DNA of 64,000 nucleotides from an uncultured Cryomorphaceae bacterium (GTDB lineage Bacteria > Bacteroidota > Bacteroidia > Flavobacteriales > Schleiferiaceae). The notes below the pieces were generated by a model. That model was not told the origin of the DNA. It did no database searches and saw only the letters and a list, made by a program, of their open reading frames with translations. Location of the stretch: positions 1 to 64,000 of the forward strand of contig CAKZJV010000007.1 in the NCBI GenBank assembly GCA_937120475.1. The letters are read 5' to 3'. The position numbers and the translations under genes are program-made. Shown in pieces: positions 42,439 through 50,275 of this stretch; within the stretch, counting starts at the first letter, position 1; every line of letters begins with the position of its first letter.

Positions 42439-42915
42439 ATGAGTAGTGAAAAAATAGAGCTTAGGCAAGCTTCTGAGAATGATCTTAGTAATGTATTGGG
42501 CTTGTTTGAAAGGAGTGTACGTGAAATTTGTGGGAAGGATTATACCCTGGCGCAGATTAACGCGTGGATAAGTACATCCTTAAACCGTAAGGAGGTATGG
42601 AGGAAAAAACTGGAAGCCCAATATTTTTTAGTGGCCGAACGGGATGGAGCTATGACCGGCTTTGGTTCGCTGGAGCACAATTATATTGATTTTATGTATG
42701 TATCGGCTGACCACCAAAACAAGGGTGTTGCCCGTATAATTTACACGGCCTTGGAAGAAGAAGCGGTTAAAAATCAGGTAGATGCTTTATACTCGGATGT
42801 GAGTAAAACGGCCCGTTCTTTTTTTGAGCAACGCGGCTTTAAGGTAGTTCATGCCAATAACAACATGTTGGGCACCGAGAACCTGATCAACTTTCGGATG
42901 GTGAAAAAACTATGA
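42439..42915 (+). CDS. GNAT N-acetyltransferase
   Basis: 158 residues. Compact GNAT: IELRQASENDLSNVLGLFER at the N-terminus, then DFMYVSADHQNKGVARIIYT with the Q-x2-G-V-A acetyl-CoA loop, then SDVSKTARSFFEQRGFKVVH. It resembles the small amine or N-terminal acetyltransferases. Its stop codon lies in the minus-strand terminator of the next gene. Confidence 0.88.
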   Translation: MSSEKIELRQASENDLSNVLGLFERSVREICGKDYTLAQINAWISTSLNRKEVWRKKLEAQYFLVAERDGAMTGFGSLEHNYIDFMYVSADHQNKGVARIIYTALEEEAVKNQVDALYSDVSKTARSFFEQRGFKVVHANNNMLGTENLINFRMVKKL

Positions 42916-42940
42916 TCCCCGGCTACTGCCGGGGATCATA
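42911..42940 (-). terminator. Terminator of the Cys-rich secreted protein gene
   Basis: ATGATCCCCGG (42912-42922) pairs with CCGGGGATCAT (42929-42939). Read on the minus strand it is followed by ATAGTTTTTT, a U-tract. It overlaps the end of the convergent GNAT coding sequence, whose stop codon lies in one arm. Confidence 0.75.
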
Positions 42941-42950
42941 AGAGTGATTA

Positions 42951-43361
42951 TTAAAAAATCTTCAGCGCAGCTGGGTTGTTCCAATTCAGGTTATAAGTAC
43001 CACAGCCGGGGCTGCAGTGGTTGTAGGTTCCTGTACTGGGCGTATTATTACAAGGATTGTTTACCTCGTAAACTTTTACATAGTTGGCAGTACACGGCCT
43101 GCAGGGCGCATCGGCCGGGGTTACCAAACCCACCAGCCATACACACTGGCTGCAACAGGGATTTACCGATATAGTACTTCCGGCCGGAACGCAGATATTG
43201 GATATCCAACATTTCTCTTTACAAGTTTGAGGATCTTGCTGAATCAGATCTACAATAAAATCACAGCCAGTGGCATTGTCGATAACAATGGGTGATGATT
43301 GTCCAAATAGTGTGGTAACACTTAGAGTAAGGATAAGGCAGGCGAAAAACGCTTGTTTCAT
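42951..43361 (-). CDS. Small Cys-rich secreted protein
   Basis: 136 residues with signal peptide MKQAFFACLILTLSVTTLFG. The mature protein has about 13 cysteines in patterns CKEKCWISNICVP, NPCCSQC, APCRPC, NPCNN, CSPGCGTYN, suggesting several disulfides. No sorting domain and no recognised family. It could be a structural or toxin-like exported protein; this is not established. A 12-bp inverted repeat lies ~70-100 bases upstream (43430-43463). Confidence 0.75.
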   Translation of the reverse strand: MKQAFFACLILTLSVTTLFGQSSPIVIDNATGCDFIVDLIQQDPQTCKEKCWISNICVPAGSTISVNPCCSQCVWLVGLVTPADAPCRPCTANYVKVYEVNNPCNNTPSTGTYNHCSPGCGTYNLNWNNPAALKIF

Positions 43362-43429
43362 AACATTTGATTTTTTGGTTAAACGAATCCAATGTTACAA
43401 ATAAATTCTATGACATGACCGGTTAATGC

Positions 43430-43463
43430 TTAATTAAGTACCTGTTTATCAGTACTTAATTGA
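43430..43463. promoter_or_regulatory. AT-rich inverted repeat upstream of the Cys-rich protein gene
   Basis: AATTAAGTAC (43432-43441) and GTACTTAATT (43452-43461) are perfect inverted arms around CTGTTTATCA, extended by a T-G wobble and a T-A pair. It could be an operator or an RNA hairpin in the leader; no regulator known. Confidence 0.4.
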
Positions 43464-43657
43464 TGTATTTGTTTGCTTAATATGTTTACAGCCAAGCGGG
43501 TGGATTCTAAGATTTAGGCCTGGAAAATTTTAGTCACACCGGCTGGTAAACAAAAGCAATAATTATCCATTTAGTTTAATATTTTTCATATGTTTGTAAG
43601 GCAGGTTAGGAGTAGAGGCCTTTTCTGCACTGAATAAGTTAGGTTAATTGGTAAGGG

Positions 43658-43684
43658 AAAAGCCCCGGTTTTCCGGGGCTTTTT
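43658..43684. terminator. Bidirectional hairpin terminator downstream of the DoxX gene
   Basis: AAAAGCCCCGG (43658-43668), loop TTTT, CCGGGGCTTTT (43673-43683), strong GC arms with T-run on either strand. It stops the minus-strand DoxX transcript. Confidence 0.85.
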
Positions 43685-43712
43685 AATTATTAAATCTACT
43701 TTTTTGTTACTG

Positions 43713-44072
43713 TTATCTGAAACGACCTGGCTCTCGCAGGTAAAGCCCAACCCAAAAAAGAACGGATAATAGAATACCGGCAAACGGAGCGGACGTTTGT
43801 GACCATTCGAAGGAAATGACCCCGCCCAGGTAGGCAATTATGGCCAGGGCTCCGATGCTGCGGCTTTTGGGGATTACAAATAGCAAAACGCATAGTATTT
43901 CAATGGTTCCTAATAAAACAAGGTAATCGCCTATGCCGGTTTCACCCATTACTTCCTGCATTTGTTCGGCTCCGCTTATTTTGCCGATGGCACTCATAAA
44001 AAGGGCCGCAGCCACCAGCCCATTAAGCACCCAGCCGGTTATACGTCTGCCTTTGGATATTTCTGTTGTCAT
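43713..44072 (-). CDS. DoxX-like integral membrane protein
   Basis: 119 residues from ATG 44072, with a TATCTTTG box 16 bases upstream; the earlier in-frame TTG lies in that box and is rejected. Four membrane helices follow the DoxX pattern: WVLNGLVAAALFMSAIGKIS, YLVLLGTIEILCVLLFVIPK, IGALAIIAYLGGVISFEWSQ, and the last segment ending GLYLREPGRF. DoxX-like proteins are small quinone- or stress-linked membrane proteins; exact role unknown. Divergent from the DUF4105 gene, with two GTTTAAAC palindromes between. Confidence 0.85.
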   Translation of the reverse strand: MTTEISKGRRITGWVLNGLVAAALFMSAIGKISGAEQMQEVMGETGIGDYLVLLGTIEILCVLLFVIPKSRSIGALAIIAYLGGVISFEWSQTSAPFAGILLSVLFWVGLYLREPGRFR

Positions 44073-44087
44073 AGTTGGAATTTTACT

Positions 44088-44095
44088 CAAAGATA
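44088..44095 (-). promoter_or_regulatory. -7 box of the DoxX-like gene
   Basis: Minus-strand TATCTTTG, an exact TAnnTTTG element, 16 bases before the ATG at 44072. The adjacent palindromes at 44101-44127 cover the place expected for the -33 region, so they could block polymerase. Confidence 0.55.
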
Positions 44096-44100
44096 TAAAT

Positions 44101-44127
44101 ATTGTTTAAACAATGATGTTTAAACAA
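44101..44127. promoter_or_regulatory. Twin palindromes ATTGTTTAAACAAT and TGTTTAAACA in the divergent promoter region
   Basis: ATTGTTTAAACAAT (44101-44114) is a perfect 14-base palindrome; TGTTTAAACA (44118-44127) repeats its 10-base core after a 3-base gap. They sit between the DoxX -7 box and the DUF4105 start. The arrangement is that expected for a dimeric repressor controlling both genes. Confidence 0.55.
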
Positions 44128-44163
44128 CAAAATGATTCAAAGTCTGAATTGTATCTTCATCGC

Positions 44164-45333
44164 GTGAAAAAACTATGGCTCCTTTTAAGCCTGATTCCAC
44201 TATGGGGTACAGGCCAGTTGCAACTCTCGCCCCAGGCACAAATAAGGGTGGTAACCTGCGGACCTTACCAGGGTGAGCTGTATTCGGCTTTTGGCCATAG
44301 TGCCATCCGGGTGATGGATCCGCAATACGGCCTTGACCTCATATACAATTACGGAGTTTTTGATTACGACCAGCCTAATTTTTACCTCAATTTCGCTAAA
44401 GGTTATCTCCATTATCAATTGGATGTTGGGGATTATTCGCGCTTCCGCTATTTCTATATCCAGGAAGACCGTTTTATGCACGAGCAGATACTAAGCCTTA
44501 CCCTGGAAGAAAAACAGCGGCTTTTTGATTTTTTACAGTGGAATGCGCGTGAAGAGAATAAATATTACTTCTACGATTATTTTTACGACAACTGCGCTAC
44601 CCGTATTCGCGATGCATTGGTGGAAGTATTTGGTGACCGAATCCGGTTTGACGGCAGCTACATTGAAACCGATTACAGCATTCGCGACCTCTGCGATTTG
44701 TATTTACAGCATCAGCCCTGGGGTGATTTAGGGATTGATTTGTGCCTGGGGCTTCCAATGGATAAAAGGGCTACACCTTATGAGTATATGTTTTTGCCGG
44801 ATTACCTGGAAAGTGGCCTGGCTCATGCCTATATTCAAAGGGATGGAAGGGAGGAACCTTTGGTGAAACAAATGCTAATCACGCACCAAACCAAAGAGCA
44901 GCCTAAAAATAGCACACTGTTTAGCCCTCTGTTTTATAGTAGCCTTTTGCTTTTACTCGGTTTATGGATCACTTACCGGGCTCATAAACGAAATACCAGG
45001 CCCCGGGTATTTGATGCAATCCTGTTTACCCTGGTAGGATTACTAGGTTGGATTTTATTTGTTTTATGGGTGGCCACGGATCACCAGGCAGCCGCTCAAA
45101 ACTTCAATTTGCTTTGGGTTTTTCCCCTTTATTTTCCAATTGCCTTGTTGTTGCTCCAAAAATCTACCCCTGGCTTTTTAGGTGCGTTTTTCATGTTTAC
45201 CACCTTTCTACATGGGCTAACCATACTGGCGTGGCCCTGGTGGCCCCAGGATTTACATGAGGCATGGCTGCCTCTGGTAGTTCTGTTGATGATACGTTCC
45301 TACTTCACGCTACGAAGGCTCCGGTCTGCTTAA
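44164..45333 (+). CDS. DUF4105 protein (Lnb N-terminal periplasmic-domain type) with C-terminal membrane helices
   Basis: 389 residues from GTG 44164, which gives a signal peptide (MKKLWLLLSLIPLWGTGQ). An upstream ATG at 44113 would place coding sequence over the palindromic operator and precede the signal with 17 polar residues, so it is rejected. The DUF4105 domain (~20-240) has CGPYQGELYSAFGHSAIRVM with a catalytic-type His and FYDNCATRIRD with Cys, a papain-like pair. Residues ~255-389 form 4-5 membrane helices. A membrane-bound peptidase or amidase-like enzyme is inferred. Confidence 0.85.
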   Translation: MKKLWLLLSLIPLWGTGQLQLSPQAQIRVVTCGPYQGELYSAFGHSAIRVMDPQYGLDLIYNYGVFDYDQPNFYLNFAKGYLHYQLDVGDYSRFRYFYIQEDRFMHEQILSLTLEEKQRLFDFLQWNAREENKYYFYDYFYDNCATRIRDALVEVFGDRIRFDGSYIETDYSIRDLCDLYLQHQPWGDLGIDLCLGLPMDKRATPYEYMFLPDYLESGLAHAYIQRDGREEPLVKQMLITHQTKEQPKNSTLFSPLFYSSLLLLLGLWITYRAHKRNTRPRVFDAILFTLVGLLGWILFVLWVATDHQAAAQNFNLLWVFPLYFPIALLLLQKSTPGFLGAFFMFTTFLHGLTILAWPWWPQDLHEAWLPLVVLLMIRSYFTLRRLRSA

Positions 45334-45476
45334 GCCTGGGTATCCCATAAAATAAAATCAGCTTTATACTATTAAGCCTGAGGTTTGGCGATGGTCGGCA
45401 ACGGCTTCGGCAATGGTAATCCGCTTTGGCCATGCGCTAATAAGACGATTGAATTAAAAAATAAAAGCCCTCTTCA

Positions 45477-45484
45477 TACCTTCG
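45477..45484 (+). promoter_or_regulatory. Possible -7 box TACCTTCG before gap
   Basis: TACCTTCG is close to TAnnTTTG and ends 6 bases before ATG 45491. A TTG at 45449-45451 lies 25 bases upstream, longer than usual. Weak. Confidence 0.3.
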
Positions 45485-45490
45485 CAGTCT

Positions 45491-46495
45491 ATGGAAAAGA
45501 TCAGAATAGGGATTAATGGTTTTGGCCGCATTGGCCGTTCCCTTACCCGGGTTATTCGCAAATATCCGCAGTTGCAATTGGTAGCCGTAAACGATCTGGC
45601 TCAAACACAAAATCTGGTGCATCTTTTAAAATACGATACGGTGCATGGCCATTTTCCGGGTGAAGTAAAAGGCGAGCATGATAGCATGTGGATTGATGGA
45701 GAAGAAATAAGGGTTTGGCATGAAAAAGAACCGGCACTTATCCCCTGGAAGGAGCAGCAGGTGGATTTCGTGATTGAAGCCACCGGCCGTTTTAAAAGTC
45801 ACGCCCAGGTTATTCCCCATATTCAGCAGGGTGGAGTTCGTAAAGTGATTATTTCGGCACCCCCCAGTGATGATACCAAAACCATAGTATTGGGCGCTAA
45901 TGAGCATGAGTTGGTGGCTACGGACCAGGTGATTTCCAACGCCTCTTGTACCACCAATTCAGTAGCTCCCCTCCTTAAGGTTGTTGATGAAGTTTGTGGG
46001 GTAGAGCAGGCCTACATTACCACCGTTCATAGTTATACTACCGATCAGCAGCTACAGGACGGCCCGCATAAGGATTTCAGGAGGGGAAGGGCAGCAGCCG
46101 AAAGCATAGTGCCCACTACTACAGGAGCCGCCAAGGCTATTACCCGCATTTATCCGGCCCTGGACGGGCGTATTGGAGGGGCGGGAATAAGGGTACCGGT
46201 ACCCGATGGAAGCTTAACGGATATTACCATTACCGCCCGTCATGATACTACGGTGGAGGAAATTAACGAAGCCTTTAAAAGAGCTTCTGAAGAAGGGCCT
46301 TTTAAAGGTTACCTCGGTTATACCAGCGACCCTATTGTATCACGCGATATTATAGGAAGTCCTTACTCCTGCCTGTTTGATGAGGGCCTTACTTCGGTAC
46401 TCGGAAAAATGGTAAAGGTGGTTGGATGGTACGACAATGAGATGGGCTATAGCCATCGCATTGCCGACCTGATCCTTAAAATGAATTCGCTTTAA
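45491..46495 (+). CDS. gap: Glyceraldehyde-3-phosphate dehydrogenase, type I
   Basis: 334 residues. NAD-binding INGFGRIGRSLTRVI at the N-terminus. Catalytic Cys153 lies in SNASCTTNSVAP, with the phosphate-binding His in TTVHSYTTDQ and the signature GAAKAI. It oxidises glyceraldehyde-3-phosphate to 1,3-bisphosphoglycerate in glycolysis or runs in reverse. The sequence keeps both phosphate sites. It ends in a 4-base TTAA overlap with the convergent TlpA-like gene. Confidence 0.96.
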   Translation: MEKIRIGINGFGRIGRSLTRVIRKYPQLQLVAVNDLAQTQNLVHLLKYDTVHGHFPGEVKGEHDSMWIDGEEIRVWHEKEPALIPWKEQQVDFVIEATGRFKSHAQVIPHIQQGGVRKVIISAPPSDDTKTIVLGANEHELVATDQVISNASCTTNSVAPLLKVVDEVCGVEQAYITTVHSYTTDQQLQDGPHKDFRRGRAAAESIVPTTTGAAKAITRIYPALDGRIGGAGIRVPVPDGSLTDITITARHDTTVEEINEAFKRASEEGPFKGYLGYTSDPIVSRDIIGSPYSCLFDEGLTSVLGKMVKVVGWYDNEMGYSHRIADLILKMNSL

Positions 46496-47682
46496 GAGCC
46501 CAGAATTTCCTTCAGCTTGGCTTCCAGCGTGGGCCCTCGTAATTCCGTAGCAATGATATTCCCTTCGCGATCCACCAGTACGGTGTAAGGAATACCGTTA
46601 AACCCGAATTTGGGTACTACTCCGCTGTTCCATCCCTGCAGGTCGCTTACATGATTGGCCCAGATCAAACCATCCTGATTGATGGCTTCTTCCCAGTCTT
46701 GCTTAGGGTTAGGCTGTTGAGGTAAACCGTCCAGCGAAACGCTGAAAACGTCAAAACCCTTATTCTTATACTCCTTGTACATACGAACCAGGTTAGGGTT
46801 TTCGGCACGGCAAGGACGACACCAGGCCGCCCAAAAATCTACTAAAACCACCTTTCCTTTCAGGTCGTCCAGGCTGCGCATGTTACCATTGGGATCGGTC
46901 ATGGAGATATTGGGCACGGGGCTGCCGGGCTGCAGGCTTTCTTTTACCTTGTCCAGTTCTTCCTGCGCAGCAAGGGCTTCCTTGATCTTGCCAATACGCT
47001 CGTCAAAATTCACCACGTGGGGGTGGTTGGGATATTTCTCTTTCAAAGCAACCAATACCTTTTCAAAGTACTCCATATCATCCTGTGGAGTGATCATAGG
47101 CGTGCGGCCCATACCCTGTGAAAAAATGAAGAGGTTGGACATACGGCCCGGCTCTTCATCAATCATGGACTTGTACTTCTGGCTGGTTTCTTCGGTAACG
47201 TGTTTTAAAATGGAGTCAGACTTCATGCGGATGGACATGAAGTTGGTACTGTCCATTGCAGACTGGTTCAGCGAATCGAGGCGATCCACTTCAGCCATAG
47301 CATCGCGAAGTATATCGGTTACCTTTAATATTCGCTCAGATTCTTCGCTACCGCTTACTTCGTATTTACGATTGCCTTTATCGCCCGTTACGGTAAGTTC
47401 TACTTTTTCACCGGGAGCTATAAAAAGGGGCAAGCCATAACCATCAGGCGTTTCAACCGCATAAAAATTAGGAATACTGTCCACCTCAAAAGTGTAGCTG
47501 AACCGGGAGTCCGTCAACTCCACCGTATCCAGTTTTTCAATTTGCATGGGCGAAAGCAAGCTTACGTAGATCACATCGCTGTTTTCCACGCTTCCTTCAA
47601 GGGTGGTTTGGCCGCCACCATCCTGATTACATGCTGATAAAACAATAAAAGAAAGGGCAATACCTAGAGTTTTGATTTTCAT
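46492..47682 (-). CDS. TlpA/ResA-like thiol-disulfide lipoprotein with DUF4369 domain
   Basis: 396 residues from ATG 47682, giving signal peptide MKIKTLGIALSFIVLSACNQ with lipobox LSAC. The N-terminal ~200 residues are DUF4369-like (TTLEGSVENSDVIYVSLLSP). The C-terminal ~135 residues are a thioredoxin fold: GKVVLVDFWAAWCRPCRAEN with CRPC active site, and IPYTVLVDREGNII. It likely reduces disulfides of exported proteins or maturing cytochromes in the periplasm. It begins 5 bases after the gatB stop. Confidence 0.93.
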   Translation of the reverse strand: MKIKTLGIALSFIVLSACNQDGGGQTTLEGSVENSDVIYVSLLSPMQIEKLDTVELTDSRFSYTFEVDSIPNFYAVETPDGYGLPLFIAPGEKVELTVTGDKGNRKYEVSGSEESERILKVTDILRDAMAEVDRLDSLNQSAMDSTNFMSIRMKSDSILKHVTEETSQKYKSMIDEEPGRMSNLFIFSQGMGRTPMITPQDDMEYFEKVLVALKEKYPNHPHVVNFDERIGKIKEALAAQEELDKVKESLQPGSPVPNISMTDPNGNMRSLDDLKGKVVLVDFWAAWCRPCRAENPNLVRMYKEYKNKGFDVFSVSLDGLPQQPNPKQDWEEAINQDGLIWANHVSDLQGWNSGVVPKFGFNGIPYTVLVDREGNIIATELRGPTLEAKLKEILGS

Positions 47683-47686
47683 ATAG

Positions 47687-49138
47687 TTATTTTTCAAGTT
47701 CTTGTTGTACTAATTGGCTGGCCACCTTGGGGTCGGCTTTACCGCCCGAAAGTTTCATTACCTCACCCATAAACAGGCCTAACAAACCTTTTTTACCGGC
47801 TTTATATTCCGCAACTTTTTCGGGGTATTTGGCTAAAGCTGATTGCACGTGCTGCATCAGCGCACCGGCATCACTTTCCTGCAATAGGTTCATTTCCTTA
47901 GCCAGAGCAGCGGGTTCTTGTTCGGGGTTTTCTGCCAACGCGCGGAACATTTCACCCGAGGCTGCGGAGTTACTAACTTTATTATCATCCACCAAATGAA
48001 TAAGTTGGGCTATTTTTTCGGCAGGGATGGGGAAGTTCTCAATAGCCAGTGCGCGTTCGTTCAGGTAGGATTTAACCGGTCCCATAATCCAGTTGGCGGC
48101 CGCCTTATGGTTGGAGGTATGCTGAATAATATTTTCAAAATATAAGGCTACCTCCTTACTTTCCGTAAGCAATGAGGCATCGTATTCGCTCAACCCCAGC
48201 CCCTGGTATTTGGCAAAAAGCTCGCTGGGCAAAGGGGGGAGAGCGGCTTTTATTTTATTCACATAATCCTGGCGAATCATAACCGGCTGAAGATCCGGCT
48301 CAGGGAAATAGCGGTAATCGTGGGCATCTTCCTTAGCACGTAGTACCGAAGTGCTGCCTTTGGCCGCATTAAAGGTACGTGTTTGCTGTACCACCTTACC
48401 GCCACCTTCAATCAGCTCAACCTGTCTTTTAATTTCATAGTCAATGGCCTTTTGAACATTGCGAAAGGAGTTCATATTCTTCACCTCCACTTTGGTTCCA
48501 AACTTTTCCCGGCCCACCGGTCGTACAGAAATATTCACATCACAACGGAGGCTTCCTTCCTCCATGTTTCCGTCTGATATATCGAGGTAGCGCACCAATT
48601 TGCGCATTTCAGCCAGGTAGTTGTAGGCTTCCTGCCCGTTGCGGAATTCAGGTTCGCTTACAATTTCCAACAGGGGAACACCGGCCCGGTTGAGGTCAAT
48701 GAGGCTGTGAAAAGGATCGATATCGTGCATACTTTTTCCGGAATCTTCTTCCATATGTATGCGAGTAAGATGTATCTTTTTTTCCTGGCCCTCGGCATCC
48801 TTTATTATCACATGGCCACCCGTACAAATAGGGGTGGTATCCTGGGTTATCTGGTAACCTTTGGGCAGGTCGGCATAAAAGTAATTTTTGCGGGCGTATT
48901 CATTGCGCTCCCTTATAGAGCAACCGCAGGCCAGGCCCAGGCGTACCGCATATTCCACCACTTTTTTATTGACCCTGGGCAGGGTGCCGGGGTGCCCCAG
49001 TGATATCATATTCACCTGGGTATTGGGCATGGCCCCGTACTCCGTGGCATCGCTGCTGTAAGCTTTGCTTTTGGTGTTGAGTTGAACGTGAATTTCCAGA
49101 CCGATTACCGGCTCGTATTTTTTGAGGATATCTTCCAT
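47687..49138 (-). CDS. gatB: Aspartyl/glutamyl-tRNA amidotransferase subunit B
   Basis: 483 residues from ATG 49138 (MEDILKKYEPVIGLEIHVQL); an ATG 33 bases upstream is less likely. The GatB family motifs LNTKSKAYSSDA, GALPRVN-type PGTLPRVNKKVVEYAVRLG, RIHMEEDSGKSMHD and the tRNA-binding YqeY-like C-terminus (LLGLFMGEVMKLSGGKADPK) are intact. With GatA and GatC it converts Glu-tRNA(Gln) or Asp-tRNA(Asn) to the amidated forms. The other subunits are elsewhere. Confidence 0.97.
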   Translation of the reverse strand: MEDILKKYEPVIGLEIHVQLNTKSKAYSSDATEYGAMPNTQVNMISLGHPGTLPRVNKKVVEYAVRLGLACGCSIRERNEYARKNYFYADLPKGYQITQDTTPICTGGHVIIKDAEGQEKKIHLTRIHMEEDSGKSMHDIDPFHSLIDLNRAGVPLLEIVSEPEFRNGQEAYNYLAEMRKLVRYLDISDGNMEEGSLRCDVNISVRPVGREKFGTKVEVKNMNSFRNVQKAIDYEIKRQVELIEGGGKVVQQTRTFNAAKGSTSVLRAKEDAHDYRYFPEPDLQPVMIRQDYVNKIKAALPPLPSELFAKYQGLGLSEYDASLLTESKEVALYFENIIQHTSNHKAAANWIMGPVKSYLNERALAIENFPIPAEKIAQLIHLVDDNKVSNSAASGEMFRALAENPEQEPAALAKEMNLLQESDAGALMQHVQSALAKYPEKVAEYKAGKKGLLGLFMGEVMKLSGGKADPKVASQLVQQELEK

Positions 49139-49187
49139 GCCCCTTTCCAAACTTGGCTTGCAAAGAAACAAAATACACCGCGGATAA

Positions 49188-49205
49188 CCTTATCTTCCGA
49201 TAAGG
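49188..49205. other. Hairpin between gatB and lpxK
   Basis: CCTTATC (49188-49194), TTCC, GATAAGG (49199-49205). It has no T-tract on either strand, so it is at best a weak pause or processing site. Confidence 0.35.
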
Positions 49206-49219
49206 GCTATCAGAGAGAT

Positions 49220-50233
49220 TTAAAACTTTAAAAAACGGTGTAGCCGCTGCATGAATTTTGCCTCTTCATTAAAGAGAAATTGCACCTGTATGGGGATACT
49301 GAAGATGCGCTGTTGGAGGCTTTTAGGCATGCGCGGTATCAGGCGCACGGCATCTTTTTCGGTGGTAACCACATTCCAGCCGGGGTTTTGAAGCAATAAG
49401 GTTTGCAGGTTTTGCAATTCATCATGGGCAAAATGGTGATGATCTTTAAATTTTAAATGCTTTTGTAATTGGAAATGCGCAGAGAGGTGGTTGATGAAAG
49501 TAACGGGGTTGGCAATACCACTCAGGGCTATGATCGGTGATTGAAAGGGAAGTGTTATTTCAAGCTGGTTCATCGGCAAACCGTATTGGAGGCTGGTGAA
49601 AAACACCTGCTGATGGTTTTCCGGTTTAATGCGCTTACGCATTACTACCGCCAGTTCAGGATCAAGGTCGGTGGGGCATTTGGTAACCAGTATCACATCG
49701 GCCCGCGACCGTCCACGGGCACTTTCCCTGAGGTTACCGGCCGGTAATATTAAATCGCGGTAAAAAGGGTTTTGAAAGGTAGTCAGCAAAATTTGAAAGC
49801 CGGGCTTTACGTAGCGGTGCTGAAAAGCATCGTCCAGCACCACTAAATCCGGAGGGTCATTTTGAAGGGCCTCCAGGCCGATGGCTCTTTTTTCGCTGAG
49901 CACCATTTGTACATCCGGAAATTTTTGGGCGATCTGTTTGGGTTCATCCCCAATATCTTCTGCGGTATGGTGGGGTTCCGCTATAATAAGCCCCCGGGTT
50001 TTACGACCATAGCCGCGACTAACCACGGCCCTCTTGTAATCTTTAAGGCGATCCAGTAAAAATTCGGCCATGGGTGTTTTACCAGTTCCCCCGGTGCTAA
50101 GGTTGCCAATGGCAATTACCGGAATGTTGAATGAGCGGGAGGACAGTACGCCCCGGTCGAAAGCAGAGTTGCGAACGCTGGTTATGGAGTCATAAATAAG
50201 GGAAAAAGGCCATAGTAATCGTCTCCACTCCAT
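49220..50233 (-). CDS. lpxK: Tetraacyldisaccharide 4'-kinase
   Basis: 337 residues. The Walker A-like motif GNLSTGGTGKTPMAEFLL is at ~residues 45-62. VVSRGYGRKTRG, the DLVVLDDAFQHR motif (DDAFQH) and VVTTEKDAVRL are all typical. It phosphorylates the lipid A disaccharide precursor at the inner membrane in the Raetz pathway. N-terminal hydrophobic stretch WRRLLWPFSLIYDSITSVRN fits membrane association. The gene is 42 bases after miaA's stop. Confidence 0.96.
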   Translation of the reverse strand: MEWRRLLWPFSLIYDSITSVRNSAFDRGVLSSRSFNIPVIAIGNLSTGGTGKTPMAEFLLDRLKDYKRAVVSRGYGRKTRGLIIAEPHHTAEDIGDEPKQIAQKFPDVQMVLSEKRAIGLEALQNDPPDLVVLDDAFQHRYVKPGFQILLTTFQNPFYRDLILPAGNLRESARGRSRADVILVTKCPTDLDPELAVVMRKRIKPENHQQVFFTSLQYGLPMNQLEITLPFQSPIIALSGIANPVTFINHLSAHFQLQKHLKFKDHHHFAHDELQNLQTLLLQNPGWNVVTTEKDAVRLIPRMPKSLQQRIFSIPIQVQFLFNEEAKFMQRLHRFLKF

Positions 50234-50275
50234 GTTTGCGAATTAACGGTAAAGATAAGTGCTTGCGCTGAAAAG

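Larger units (their letters stand above)
43362..43712. other. Intergenic region of 351 bases, no gene seen
   Basis: AT-rich. It contains an inverted repeat (43430-43463) and a terminator hairpin (43658-43684). No open frame with a credible product was found. Confidence 0.6.

Noticed and set aside
46775-47440. Plus-strand frame of 221 codons
   Set aside because: Antisense shadow of the TlpA-like gene, whose motifs fix the coding strand.
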